From Paraconiothyrium sp. Pb-2020 (Eukaryota > Ascomycota > Dothideomycetes > Pleosporales > Didymosphaeriaceae): a stretch of 64,000 nt of DNA. Made by a program: the position numbers and the translations under genes. The DNA lies in assembly GCA_022419385.1 (NCBI GenBank), contig JAJUBI010000002.1, positions 2,294,001 through 2,358,000 of the forward strand. The letters are read 5' to 3'. The notes below the pieces were generated by a model, which was not told the DNA's origin, did no database searches, and saw only the letters and a program-made list of their open reading frames with translations. This document shows positions 1 through 11,168 of the stretch, piece after piece. Position 1 is the first letter of the stretch; each line of letters opens with the position of its first letter.

Positions 1-39
1 CGTCCACTCTCCACCGACGCATCGGCGCCCAAGAAGTGA
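1..39 (+). CDS. Possible C-terminal end of a gene entering from the left edge
   Basis: Read from base 1, twelve sense codons run to a TGA at 37-39. This could be the last codons of a gene that starts outside the window, but twelve codons are too few to name a family, and chance is a real alternative. No polyadenylation or splice evidence was used. Confidence 0.2.
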   Translation, partial: RPLSTDASAPKK

Positions 40-688
40 AGCAGCGCCTCCCCAATTCCTACACAAGCACCACCCAGCCACCGCAGCGCACCACTCACAC
101 CACTGGCTCCTCAGGTTCGCATCCAGAACAGCGCACAACTCGCATGCTTCTGCGCCATGCGTCGGTGACACGTCACTGTCGTTCATGCACAAATATCGTG
201 CTCCGTCTTATCGTAGCTCCATTGTACCTCATCGGCCCTCCCTAAGACGGCGAAAGTACGCCATCTCACTCGTCTTTAGACCGTGAACCACCGAGTGTTC
301 CTTTACCACGTTCGGAACGTGCATGGGGGCTGCATGCGAGCCCCTCACTCAGCCTTGTCCCTGCCCGCTTCGCCAAATGGACAACATCATGCAGCCCAAC
401 GTGCGCTTCTCTTCGGGTGACCGGCACAGTTTTGATGAGATGGAAGCGATAGTGACACGAACCTTCTGACGACAACTGGCATCGAGGGTCGTGCCGCGCA
501 AAGAACCCGCATACTTGGGTTAACGCACAGCATCTACACAGGGTTGATATGCTGGCCCTTTATTTTCGTGTGTGCAGCATCGTCCATTAGAAAATGCTGC
601 GAACATGTCTTTCGTCGGCTGCGCCGCAAAGAGTTTGTTTAGATACCAGATGGGTGCCAGTGACGTGTTTCATCACGCTCAGCTCTCA
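40..688. other. Intergenic, nothing recognised
   Basis: Short ORFs occur on both strands here, but none resembles a known family or has convincing exon structure. The stretch lies downstream of the GH31 gene, which is on the minus strand. Confidence 0.5.
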
Positions 689-3327
689 TCAAGCCCTCTC
701 CAGCCTGGCGCAGCGGAAATGCTTGCGACCCTTCTTATCCATCCCTGTGCTTTCAACCTCCTTCCCGCTGAACGCCACCGTTCTCTCGTCGCCGCTCGGA
801 AGAATGACCTCCAATTCCTTCCACGCCGGATCGTACCCTTCTTGCAGCTGCTCGCTAAACGTCATATACACCCTGTCCTCCTCACTGATATACTTGATCT
901 CGAAGGTTGAAATCTTCACAGGCGGCGGCGACACGCCATCGTCCTCGAACCACCTATTCACAAACTCCTTACCATGCGATGATCCCTTCGGTGGGAAAAT
1001 CTCCACCGCACGGTAATCATCCTCCGGCAGGTTTGCAAAATTCTCCTTATCTCCAGGAGATCGGACCTGCACTGGCTTTCCAATTGGGATTGCACTACCC
1101 ACTCTTGCAAGCACCGGTATGCCTTCATCCTGCCATTTCGCCGGCACTTCGATCCACTGCCCTGCATCGTAGAACGTCTGGCTGGTGTTGACGTCGAGGA
1201 ATTGCAAGTCCGGGTTCGCAGGGTCCTTGGGAAGATACACCTTCCCAACCTCCTGCTTCGACTCAAACACACCGCCCACAAGCAGCGCCTCACCAAGCCA
1301 GTATTGCGTCTCACCATCCGTGAGGAGCTTACTCTGCCAGACTTCTGGGTCTTGCTCGAAGCCCCAGCCGGTCCAGCGCTGGGGTGGGGCGGCAGTGGTG
1401 TGAGATTCGAGCGCGAGGGAGTACAGGTAGGGAATGAGTTCATATCTTCGCTTTATGATGTCACGGACGAGTGATGTTGTCTCGTCGTACATCCATGGCT
1501 CAATGACATCTCCGACGGAGTTATTTTCTGGCGAAGTTTTGAAACAGTTGATGGCGAAACGCGAGGAGTAGATGCCTTGTTGGCACCACCGGACAAGGAG
1601 TTCAGGGCTGGGTTGCGGGCCCTCGAAGCCGCCGATGTCGTGGCCGTAGCACTAAGAGCACGGTTAGTAAGGTTTACGGGGCAAAAAAGCCGCGTGCCGC
1701 TGACCTGCATCAAACACATTCCTGCGGTGACCGACAGCGCATTCGCACCTCTCATCCCGTCCCAGCTGGTTGTGTTGTCGCCACTCCACGAACTAGCACA
1801 ATATCTCAGCGTCCCTGCTGTTGCGCTTCTCGTCAGAACGAACGGTCTTTCGTTAGGATACACCTCCACACACGCATCATGCGAGCTCTTCCCCATCAAT
1901 TCTGTATTCAGCGCGCGGCCCCAGAAGCCGACATCCTTCCCATAGTTCTGACCGTCTTCTTGCTTCAAGTTCGGTTCAGTAAGCCCGCATTGCCACTTGT
2001 CATGCGGAATAGTGTACTCATTGTTGTCGTTCCACATGCAATCGATACCAAGTTTTCGGAGCTCTCGAACGCCTTCATACCACCAGCGGTATCCCGCCGC
2101 GGAAGTGAAGTCAATGTGGCCGCCGATGCCAGATTCGCCGCCGCCTGCGCTCCAGAGACGTGCTTCGGCCGATGCCATGGTCAACGAGTCTGTGAAAAGT
2201 GCGCCGGCCTTCTTCAGTTTCTCGTATTCCGGGTGGTTTTCCAGCACGTAAGGCTTGATGTTGGCAATCAGTCGAATGCCTGCTTTGTGATATGCGTCAA
2301 CGAAGCCCTTGGGATCTGGAAATCGATGGTAGTTCCAAGTGAAAACGTTGCGCGTCTTTGGCTCCGTTTCCGCAACCGTATAACCTGAGGACATTTGGAA
2401 GCCTGAACAGGGGATGTCGTGCTTCTTCAGTTTGCTGGCGAAGTCCATGAGGGCATCACAAGCGCGGGGCTCATCCAGCATGGAGTACTTCATCCCTCCA
2501 GCGAGGTACCCAAACGCCCATCTTGGGACGAGAAGCGGGTAGCCGACGAGGTCGGCGTAGATGGTGACAATATCCCTCAACGTTTCCCCTGTGATTATGT
2601 ACTGTTCCAGCCCACCATATTCCTGGCGGTACACTTTGAAGCGTCCCCACATGCCATCCATCTCGGAACCGATTGAGTAGTAGCCCCGGGCATGTGACGT
2701 AGAGAAGATTGCTACGCATCCGCTAGGTGTTGCATTTATAAGGAGCGGGATATGTTTGTACATAGGATCGGTGCGATGGACGTCGTATCCAAAGCTGTCT
2801 GTTGCCGAGAGCACGAAGTGTCGGTTGGAGAGGTCCATTGGCGCTGGCTTCTCGCCCAATCCTAGATGGAGCGTGTTGTGGTTATAGCGTGTATATTGAG
2901 CAATCCCCGGTCCGTCGGCTACGTAGGAGCGATTGGGCAGATCTGTGTAGATTGGGGCTTTCTGGTTTGGGAGTGTGATCGAGACCAGAGGAGGCCCAGT
3001 ACTCCAGTCGACCTTTGCTGTAATATCCTCCACCTGAAAAGTGCTCACATTATCTGTATGCGAGACTGTGACTCTTTCATTGTCTAATATGCGACTTGGC
3101 ACCTGTGTCGCGCGATGAGGTGGAAGGCGGTGCTCTTTAGAAGTAAAGCTCGTTCGGAACAGCCCTGCCCTAAGTGCTTCAAACGTGAAGTTGAACGCTG
3201 TTCCATTCTCTATCGATTGGAGAGACACGCTTGGAATACCATCCTCTTTCGATACGCGCTGGAAGCCGGTGGGAACGACCTCGAGCTGTACCATTGTGGA
3301 CTGCACACGAGTCAACCAAGACAACAA
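689..3327 (-). CDS. Intracellular glycoside hydrolase family 31 (alpha-glucosidase/xylosidase-like)
   Basis: A retaining alpha-glycosidase of family GH31, with two exons (3327-1705 and 1651-689) and a 53-bp intron (1704-1652), 861 aa. The N-terminal beta-sandwich covers roughly residues 1-260 and the TIM barrel follows. The nucleophile motif is W-N-D-N-N-E-Y at 432-438 (Asp434), where classical members carry W-x-D-M-N-E. The likely acid/base Asp517 lies in SWSGDN. The splice joins VTAGMCLMQ to CYGHDIGGF, a standard GH31 barrel block. I see no signal peptide. An in-frame Met at residue 12 (MVQLEVVP, base 3294) is an equally good start. Acting in the cytosol, it would cleave an imported alpha-glycoside; the divergent transporter at 3700 fits that role. 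The substrate cannot be read from the sequence. The family call is firm; the exact activity is open. Confidence 0.93.
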
Positions 3328-3699
3328 TCTTTCAATCTATAGAGCGCTCACCGAGGATCTGATCTCGAATCAATGATTCAGTTCTTGAAAAAGCTGATGC
3401 AGTAATTCCGAACAGCCAATTCTTATGTATTTATGTCTAAGTGCATCTTCCGATGGCGCGTCGGTAACTTCGGCCGCCTCCTTCAGAAGCGGGTCGTCGC
3501 GGGCCTGGGGTCCCCAGATTCGTCCCATGGGGCACAAAGACTGAGTCGCTTCCTTCGGCCGACACCATCACCAATCAGGGACGCCTCCGTGTAGGCTCCC
3601 CATGTAGTCTTCCATACATATAAGTCGTTACCGTTCCAACGGTTCTCCGGTCCATCGCTGTTGCAACGCAGCTCCAGTTTTCGTTCCAAAGCTTTCATC
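3328..3699. promoter_or_regulatory. Divergent GH31/transporter promoter with CreA-like and Zn2Cys6-like sites
   Basis: This 372-bp intergenic segment separates the two divergent starts. CTGGGGTCCCCAG at 3505-3517 is a perfect palindrome that presents CTGGGG, a match to the CreA consensus SYGGRG, on both strands. At 3631-3649 the order is CCG-N6-CGG-N4-CCG, which gives both an everted CCG/CGG pair and a CGG-N4-CCG inverted pair of the kind bound by Zn2Cys6 dimers. It lies about 50 bp before the transporter ATG. A TATA-like ATATAAG is at about 3618. Function is inferred from motif type only. Confidence 0.5.
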
Positions 3700-5427
3700 A
3701 TGTCGAAGGACGTCGCGCCTGCAGCAGCGACTTTGGGGGAGATTGGCAAGAATGAGGATGTGAACACGCATGAGGAATACCACAAGCCGGAGCCCGTCAC
3801 CAAAGGCAAGGACAAAGCAGCTGAACTGCTGGCCTCGAACGAGCGTATCATTGTAACGGCAGAGGAGAACAAACGCGTCCTCCGAAAGATCGACCTTGTC
3901 TTGCTTCCGATATTGCTCTCTGTATACTTCCTCCAGAGTTTGGACAAGACAACACTCTCATACGCCTCCGTGTTTGGCCTCATCGAAGATGCGAACCTCG
4001 ACCCGGACTCCGATCAATTCTCTTGGCTTGGCTCCATCGTATATATTGCCCAGATGGTGATGCAGCCTCTAGTGGCCCTGCTGCTGGTCAAGCTGCCGAT
4101 CGGAAAATTCCTTGGTGTAATGGTCTTCACTTGGGGAGCGATCCTTTGCGGTATGGCTGGTGCGAAGAATTTTGGTGGGCTCATGGGAACTCGGTTCTTA
4201 TTAGGTGCTTTCGAGGCTGCGGTTGGTAAGCGTTTGATCAATCTCCTGGAGTTCATGCAGACTGACCTTGCACAGCTCCGGCGTTCATCGCAATTGTGCA
4301 GATGTGGTATAAGCGCTCCGAGCAAACCAACCGCAACGCCGCCTGGTACGCAATGCTTGGCATCGTCAACATTTTGGGCAGCCTTCTCTCCTATGGCCTA
4401 GGTCATATCAAATCCGACTTGCTGCACTCATACCAGATCATCTTCCTCTTCTGCGGTCTGCTGACCGTCGTCGTTTCCGTCTTCGTATATATCTTCACGC
4501 CAGATTCTCCCATGGAGGCCAAATTCCTCAAGGGCAGCGACAAGCTTATCGCGGTTGAGCGGTTGCGTATGAACCAAATGGGTGTCGCGTCCAGGGTCTG
4601 GAAATGGGACCATGTCATCGAAGCATTCATCGACCCGAAGACGTGGCTGTGGTTTCTCATGCTTACTGCTGTCTCCATTCCTAGCGGTGGCATCACCACC
4701 TTTGGTCCTCTTATCATCCAGTCCTTCGGCTTCGGAAAGTTCGCAACCATCCTCTTTAACATGCCCTTTGGTGCCGTTCAGATCATCGCCACTATCGGCG
4801 GCGCTTGGCTTGCAACCTGGCTGAAGAAGAAGTCGCCCGTCCTCATTCTGCTCTGCATCCCACCCATTGTTGGCATCATCGTGCTGATGGTAGTCGGCCG
4901 TGAGAAGCAGCACCGTGGCGTACTGCTCTTCGGATACTATATGACTTCGTTCTACCCAGGCATCTCTCCGCTCATTTATTCGTGGTCTGGACAAAATACT
5001 GGAGGCGATACCAAGCGCAAGGTGACTACGAGCATTCTCTTCGTCGGTGCCAGCGCCGGCAATATCATTGGTCCACACCTGTTTAAGCCTTCAGAAAAGC
5101 CCTACTACAGGCGAGGTCTCCGCGCTAACCTCGGTCTATTCGTTGCTATCATTGTCTTTGTCGTGCTGGCCATGCTGTGGATCACGATCCTGAATCGCAA
5201 GCACGCCGCTGAGCGAGAGCGTCTTGGAAAGTCGGCAAAGGTCGTCGATCTGAGTATGGAGACAAGCGCACAGCTGGGGGGCGAGGAAGCGGTGAGCGCG
5301 AGCCAAGGAGGTGTCGGTGACAAGGCGTTCGACGACATAACTGATATCAAGAACGGTGAGTACCTGTCGGTCGTGATCGCCGCCGGCTTGCTAACTCATT
5401 ATAGAGGACTTTATTTATCTTTACTGA
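3700..5427 (+). CDS. MFS transporter, Dal5/anion:cation symporter type
   Basis: A plasma-membrane solute importer of the major facilitator superfamily, 542 aa, with three exons: 3700-4225, 4276-5355 and 5405-5427. The start is the first ATG of the open frame. A hydrophilic N-terminus of about 65 residues precedes the first membrane segment (LLPILLSVYFLQSLDKTTLSYAS), followed by the usual 12-helix pattern with a central loop near residues 265-310. The last exon adds only DFIYLY, a C-terminal ending common in fungal Dal5-like proteins, which supports the terminal 49-bp intron. Family members carry allantoate, vitamins and other, often anionic, small molecules. Divergence from the GH31 gene and closeness to a Zn2Cys6 regulator suggest uptake of a glycoside or related carbon source. 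The substrate is not determined. Confidence 0.92.
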
Positions 5428-5861
5428 GGAAAGAATACAGGACGCATGAGCATGCGATCATCTCATTCACACAGCAATATACATGGTCTTTGCTTCGCAT
5501 CCATTAGATACAAAGTCACGCTTCCACACGTGAAGTCACAAACGCTTTAAGTTGAATAGTTGTTGTTTTGGTGTTTATTGAAACAGCTGTACGAAACCCT
5601 GTGGGTGGTGATGATATTGCGCTGTCTCCCCAAAGGCAACCTCGATCCTACAACCAATTCGGCGAAAGGACTATTTCAGTGGACCAGCGCCACCCTCGTA
5701 TCGTTGTTTGCCGAGGTCGTGCGGTACAACTTCTTGGCCCGAAATCGCAGCCTTGGAATCGTAAGACCATCGCATGGCACGTGGTCTAGCTCCTTCCCCA
5801 CATTCTGCCCTCCGCACATAAAGACCGGGGCAGAGGCCCACCTTCGCACGAAAATCCCGCG
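5428..5861. other. Intergenic, transporter 3' end and regulator promoter
   Basis: This spacer lies between two genes on the plus strand. Small ORFs are present but none is convincing. No clear palindromic regulatory site was noticed. Confidence 0.4.
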
Positions 5862-8019
5862 ATGTCGACCCCAATTCTTTCTGAGCGCCCACGGAAGCGC
5901 CGCGCCATCAACGCATGCACCCTCTGTCGCAAATCAAAGGTGGGTCATGAGTCATGCGCTGTGGGGATGACCCTGGTCTGCTATTGCATGCTGACTCGTG
6001 ACTGTGTAGGTGAGGTGCGATGGTGGTAGGCCCTGCCAGCGCTGCACACGGAACAATGCCGAGTGCCAATACTTTGATACCGTTAAGGATGTAAACGAGC
6101 TGCGTATTGGGAGGCTAGAGGCCGAAGTGGAGGACTTGAAGGCTGCAATGCACATTGTGCACATGTCGGAACACTCTACCAATAGCATCGCATCATTACC
6201 GCAACAGTCGCCATCCACCACAGGTCCTACCACCCATGAAGGTAGTCCCCACGATTGTCGCTCGATCACTGGTTCGGCGAGCGAGCTGCATTGGAAAAAA
6301 CCAACCATGAACACCAACGCAATAGAAGCGGGCCTGGTGACCTGGGCACAGGCAACATTTTGGTTCCAAAGGTGAGCGGGCCTGAAGCAAGGTTCTATTT
6401 GCGAATGAAACAGCTAAGCTCTCCTCAGCTTTTTCAATGGTAGTGTACGAGGTGGCTACTCGTAGCAAGGCGTTGCTGACTGAAGTAGAACTATTTGATA
6501 CCCATATTCTGCACATCGACTGATACATTAGATTCCGTTATATCACGGAGTCCTTTCCTCTTTGATTGTATCATCAGCGTTGGTTGTCGAGCTGAAGGGG
6601 GATGCAATTCACCAACTTATCACCGCCTTGAAGCTCGGCTTCGAGAGCACTTGACTGACGTTCTAGTCACCGCACAAACACCGACTCTAGAGATGATCCA
6701 AGCAATTACAGTCATGGCTGGATACTCCGAGAATGGGATGCTATTAGCCGCCTTAGCGTTGAGATTTGCTATGCAACTGCGGCTGGAAGACACTGTTGAG
6801 CAGCTAATGGTCAAGCTCTCACCACGGACGGCTCCAATAAGTGAAGAGGAAAAGTATCTTTATAGACTTGCAAGAGTATGGCACGGTGTGTGCAATTTGG
6901 AACTGTTCTTCTCTCTAGACGGAGGCAAGATGCCAGCAACGGTCCTCCGCACCACATCACGGCGAGTTCGGGCCTTGGTCAACCACCCCTCAAGAACTTC
7001 GCCCGACATTCGTCTCCTCTCGCAACTAGAACTCAACATCCTGCGCTCCCATGCGTATGTGAACATTGCGCGCCATGCTCGAGTTTTAGACGAATCGTCA
7101 TTACGCTCCACCGTCCGAGATACCGTGATCGAGCTCTCACTCTGGCTCGAGGAATGGAGTACCATCATCTGCTCCGACACGGCTGCTCCAGATCGCCCAA
7201 GCGCCATGACCAACCTCCAGATCCAGTATGAGTGGGCACTCATCACACTATATCTAAAAGCACTGTCCGTTTTCGGGGACCTGCTCATGACAGATTTCCA
7301 ACGTGAAATGGTACGCTCGGCGAAAGAGGCCGCTGTAAGACATCTCCAGCATCTCCTCGAAACTCCATCAACACCGTCATCACCCAACGCACTGTCGCCC
7401 AGCCAACCTCCCTCGCCCACGTATCTATCGACTTTCAAGTGGGCCATTGACTTCGTCTGGGCAAAATGTGCGTTCTCTGTCCTCCTCGTGCTCAAATTAT
7501 CATTACTGCTTCGCGATCCACTACCCTCCATCATCCTGCTTCTACGGGACGCACATCAGGTGCTGGAAGAATTACACAAGATCACCGTTGGACACGTTGC
7601 ATATTTCCATATCCTACAGACGAGCGTGGAGAAATGCGAAGGTGCGTTGAAGGAGCATATGGCAAGGCTGGGACAGGCCAGCGGAGCAGGTGAAGTCGAA
7701 CTCGGCAGCAGAGGAGATGCAGAAGACGATTTTCAGGAGTATGCGCCAAGCGAATTCGTCTTCGAGTGGGACTTTCCGGGACTAAATTTGAGGCATGTGC
7801 CGCTTGGGTGGTATGCACTGTCGGGGTACAGAGTGGGTGTTCTTGCTGGGCGATCGTCTAAGACACCATGCCTTACATCTCTAAGTCTGAAATGTTCAGG
7901 TATTAGTAGCTGGCTAGAACACCTACTTCACCCACTTCCCTGAATTGTGAACATCACACTGACTTTGTACCTTTACCTTTAGGCAGGACTTGTTTGTTGA
8001 TTTGGACTCGGTGCTATGA
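5862..8019 (+). CDS. Zn(II)2Cys6 fungal transcription factor
   Basis: A nuclear regulator of 610 aa. The binuclear cluster is C19-X2-C22-X6-C29-X5-C35-X2-C38-X6-C45, preceded by a basic RPRKRR and followed by a short coiled-coil linker (LEAEVEDLKAAM). Exons are 5862-5939, 6010-6371, 6429-6444, 6489-7832 and 7987-8019. The first intron lies inside the zinc cluster, a common position. A 16-nt exon is needed to restore the conserved FFNGS-NYLIPIF block, which is followed by SRSPFLFDCIISVG of the fungal-specific middle homology region. The final exon supplies the ending DLFVDLDSVL. If the last intron is not spliced, the frame stops at 7943 instead. As the third gene of the GH31-transporter group, it is the natural candidate regulator of the two genes before it, which is an inference from position. 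Confidence 0.88.
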
Positions 8020-9026
8020 CAGAACCTTGGGCATGCGACACCGGCGGTGCTCTGCTATGCTAGCGTTTGCCTACAGAAAATGCGGGCGATACGACACGAC
8101 AAGGATCTCCTGTCAGAAACAGAACAGTCAGTTATAAATGGCCACTAGGTGCCACGGGTAGCTTACATTATACAAGTGGATCTGCATACCTCCATCTAGA
8201 AACCCTCATTTGCTTAGCACGGACCGTATCCCGTAAAAGACGTGAGGCACCCTCGATATGTGCGTTCGGTTTGGTCGTGCTGAAGCCACATGCAAACAGG
8301 TTCCGTCCTCAAAAGGTTTAGGGTGAAACACACCCGCCTAACAATTTTCGTTACAAACTGCGGCCTCCTCGACGCTATCTGCTACCTTCCACATGATGCG
8401 AACCTACACCGACCGCTACTGCGCCCACGCTCGGCTCTATATGTACAATACCATGGCATACGTGCTGTATTACGCAGTGGTCTTGACGACTTCCGGGGCT
8501 ACTAGTATGGCGTGGTTCGGGAAGTGGGGGTTGGTACTGTTTGCTATCGATGTAGGATTTGTTGGTGTCGCGACTACTAGCGCGTTTTCGAGGAAGGTGT
8601 AGGGGAGGGTGGTCAATTGGGTTACAGTGATGGGATAGGTGTGCTGAAGTGACTGCGGACGGTGTGGCCAGAAGAGCGGGTGAGGTTACAGCGTATCGGG
8701 CGAGAATTGTAGAGGAGACGTGTGCGCTGTTGCTGATTTAAAAAGCCAGCCTAGGATACCTCGGTTGCTACACCGCGTATGAGCGTTTATCTGGAGGTAC
8801 GTGAATGTGCCGCAGAATTGATTATATGTGAACAGTTCTTGGAGCTAGTCCATCATGCTGTTTACGCTCTTTCCGGAGAACTGTGACCCGTTTGTGTACG
8901 TTTGGGTGTTCAGGTATCGGGGCGGAGGAACGTCGAGGGTACCAGGACAACGAACGGATAGATGAGAAGCCCGTAGCTAACAGGAACCTGGTGTGATAAA
9001 AAAAACTCTGAGAGTGTTGTTTGTCT
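8020..9026. other. Gene-free spacer with a possible membrane-protein relic
   Basis: About 1 kb between convergent genes. One 69-codon plus-strand ORF (8393-8602) encodes two hydrophobic stretches (MAYVLYYAVVL and WGLVLFAIDVGFVGVA) and could be the remnant of a small integral membrane protein. No family is recognised and no upstream exon was found. A mononucleotide A run sits at 9000. Confidence 0.3.
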
Positions 9027-10796
9027 TCATACTCGATCACTAGAACTGTGGCGCCAGATTGCGTCACCCATCTTGACCACCTGTGCCATCTCCTTCACGT
9101 CATGCACACGTACAACATCAGCGCCGCCCTGTACCGCAGCCGTAACCGCAGAAGCGGTTCCCCATACCCTGTCCTTCGCCTCTTTTACCCCCGTGATACT
9201 CCCTACAAACTTCTTCCTACTCACACCTATCAGCCAAGGGAACCCTTCCAGTCCTGGCCATCTCCTGAGCTTATCGAGCCCTCTGAGCAGCTCTAAGTTC
9301 TGCTCCTTGTTTTTCGCAAAACCGATCCCAGGATCTAGGATGATGCGCCAGCGCCGTATGCCCGCCTCCTCAGCAGCCCTTACACGCTCGAGAAGTTCGA
9401 CTGCTACGCCTGCAATGACGCCGTCGGGGTAGATGGTTAAGTTGTTCATTGTCTCGGGTGTACCGCGCATGTGCATGAGGCAGATCGTGGCGCCTAGTCT
9501 TGCAACGGTGGGTAGCATATCATCATCTAGCAATCCGGCAGAAACATCATTCACAATGTGTGCGCCTGCCTTGATGGCGGCTTCGGCGACATCGGCGCGG
9601 TAGGTGTCCACACTGATGGCGACGTGATTGGCCTCGGGAAGCTTTTTGATGACCTCGATAGCTGGTAGGACCCTTTGCAGCTCTTCGTTAGAAGGAACTT
9701 GGGGCGCGCCGGGTCGTGTGGACTGTCCTCCCAGATCAAGGATTGTGGCTCCGCTGGCTATATGAGAGCGGACGGTGTCACCGAGTTGCGAAGAGGATAT
9801 GTTAAAGTGTTTGCCGCCGTCCGAGAAGGAGTCTGGTGTGACATTGAGGATGGACATGACGCGTGTTTTGCGTTGAGCATCTTGAGAAGCGATATTTGCA
9901 AGATTTGGAGCTAGAGGTGTTAGAGGAGAGAGAGGATCGGGAGGGTTGGCCAGGTGGGAAAGTTGGTATTGAAACGAGCCCGCCGGGAGATCGATGTGTG
10001 GAGGGAGGCTATGGTTAGGTATTAATCTAGACCACGGTTAGAGTTACTGAAATGCGAGTTGGTCCAGGAACAAGAGGTACGCATACTCGCATAACGGCCT
10101 CAAAACGAACTCGCGCTCCAGCATAAGTTTGTGAGGTATCTGCAGCCTGTCGTTCAAGAAGGTTTCGTTGCCATAGAGCACAATGTCCAGATCAATGTTC
10201 CGCGGTCCTTTGTCGATGACTTTCACTCTGCCCATCTTCTTTTCTATCCCTTGTAATTCGTCTAGAAGATCGATGGGAGACAACGAGGTTTCAACCTGTA
10301 CATGTCAGTCACTGGTCCTGTCACGTGCATGAGGGCCGACATTGGAAGAACGGATGATTACCTCACAAACGCCGTTGACGAACTTGTCCTGATCCAAAAC
10401 ATACATGGCCTTGGTCTCCCACAGACTGCTCGTCCGGAGGACCCTGATCTTTCCGGTCCGATCCATCTCGTTACATGCTCGCTCGATCATTGCCACACGA
10501 TCGCCTAGGTTGCTTCCCAAGGCAACAAAAGCACGCTGCTTCATCTTAACAGACTGGTGGCCGAAACGGGCCGGAGGCAATCCGGGATATTGAAAGTGGA
10601 ATCGCTGACATGGGCTTCGCAAGGGCCTTGCTATATAGCCTTGTACAACGGGCTTCCCGATCGGTTCTCTTGTAGGGGAAATGCCCCGTCCATTGGTGAA
10701 AACTCTTCTCTGGCTAGCCTCTTCGGCACACTCAGGGAATGCTTTCAGAACACGCAACGGCGAGACGCGATGTCTGCTTGTGCACACGAAAGACAT
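9027..10796 (-). CDS. FOL1: Folate synthesis enzyme: HPPK-DHPS fusion, probably mitochondrial
   Basis: A bifunctional enzyme that pyrophosphorylates 6-hydroxymethyl-dihydropterin (HPPK) and condenses it with p-aminobenzoate (DHPS). Exons are 10796-10362, 10295-10087 and 10026-9027, 547 aa with this start. HPPK begins at residue 85 (MKQRAFVALGSNLGD) and has PRNIDLDIVLYG near 176-187. A linker of about 55 residues leads to DHPS at 272 (MSILNVTPDSFSDGG), with SVDTYRA, IVNDVSAG and DPGIGF motifs. The conserved catalytic start is 10544. I extended to the in-frame ATG at 10796 because the added leader is Arg/Ser-rich without acidic runs, like a mitochondrial presequence; ATGs at 10847 and 10901 are also possible. 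I see no dihydroneopterin aldolase domain, unlike the trifunctional yeast protein. The gene is divergent from the nitronate monooxygenase gene. Confidence 0.88.
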
Positions 10797-11168
10797 TGGG
10801 CTGAGGGTGTTTCCACAAGCTCGAACAATGCCCGGCCGGGACAGCATCGGACCCCGAACGGATGGTGCGAGGAGCTGCCGCGGCCACGGCTCGAACGGCA
10901 TTAGCGTCGATTTTCGTTCCACCAGCCCACATGCAGGTCGTGGTGGTTCCCCAGACTCGTGACAATGCGGGCCTACGCTAAGCCCCATACACCATTTTGT
11001 GCCGAGGTACGCGGCATGTTGCGCAGGATGCACGACAAATACCCTTCGACTCCTCCGCACCGCAACGCTCGGCTGTCCTCTCTCTCTCCCACACTCTACG
11101 TGCTGCCTCTCTTGTTCTTCCATTCGACCCTCGTAGCCTAGAAGTATAGCATCAGTACAGTCGCAGCC
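10797..11168. promoter_or_regulatory. Divergent FOL1 / nitronate monooxygenase intergenic region
   Basis: 372 bp between the chosen starts. A minus-strand frame stays open across it (10305-11528) but shows no family similarity upstream of the folate leader. It also overlaps the first exons of the plus-strand gene, so it is probably not coding beyond the leader. Confidence 0.4.
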
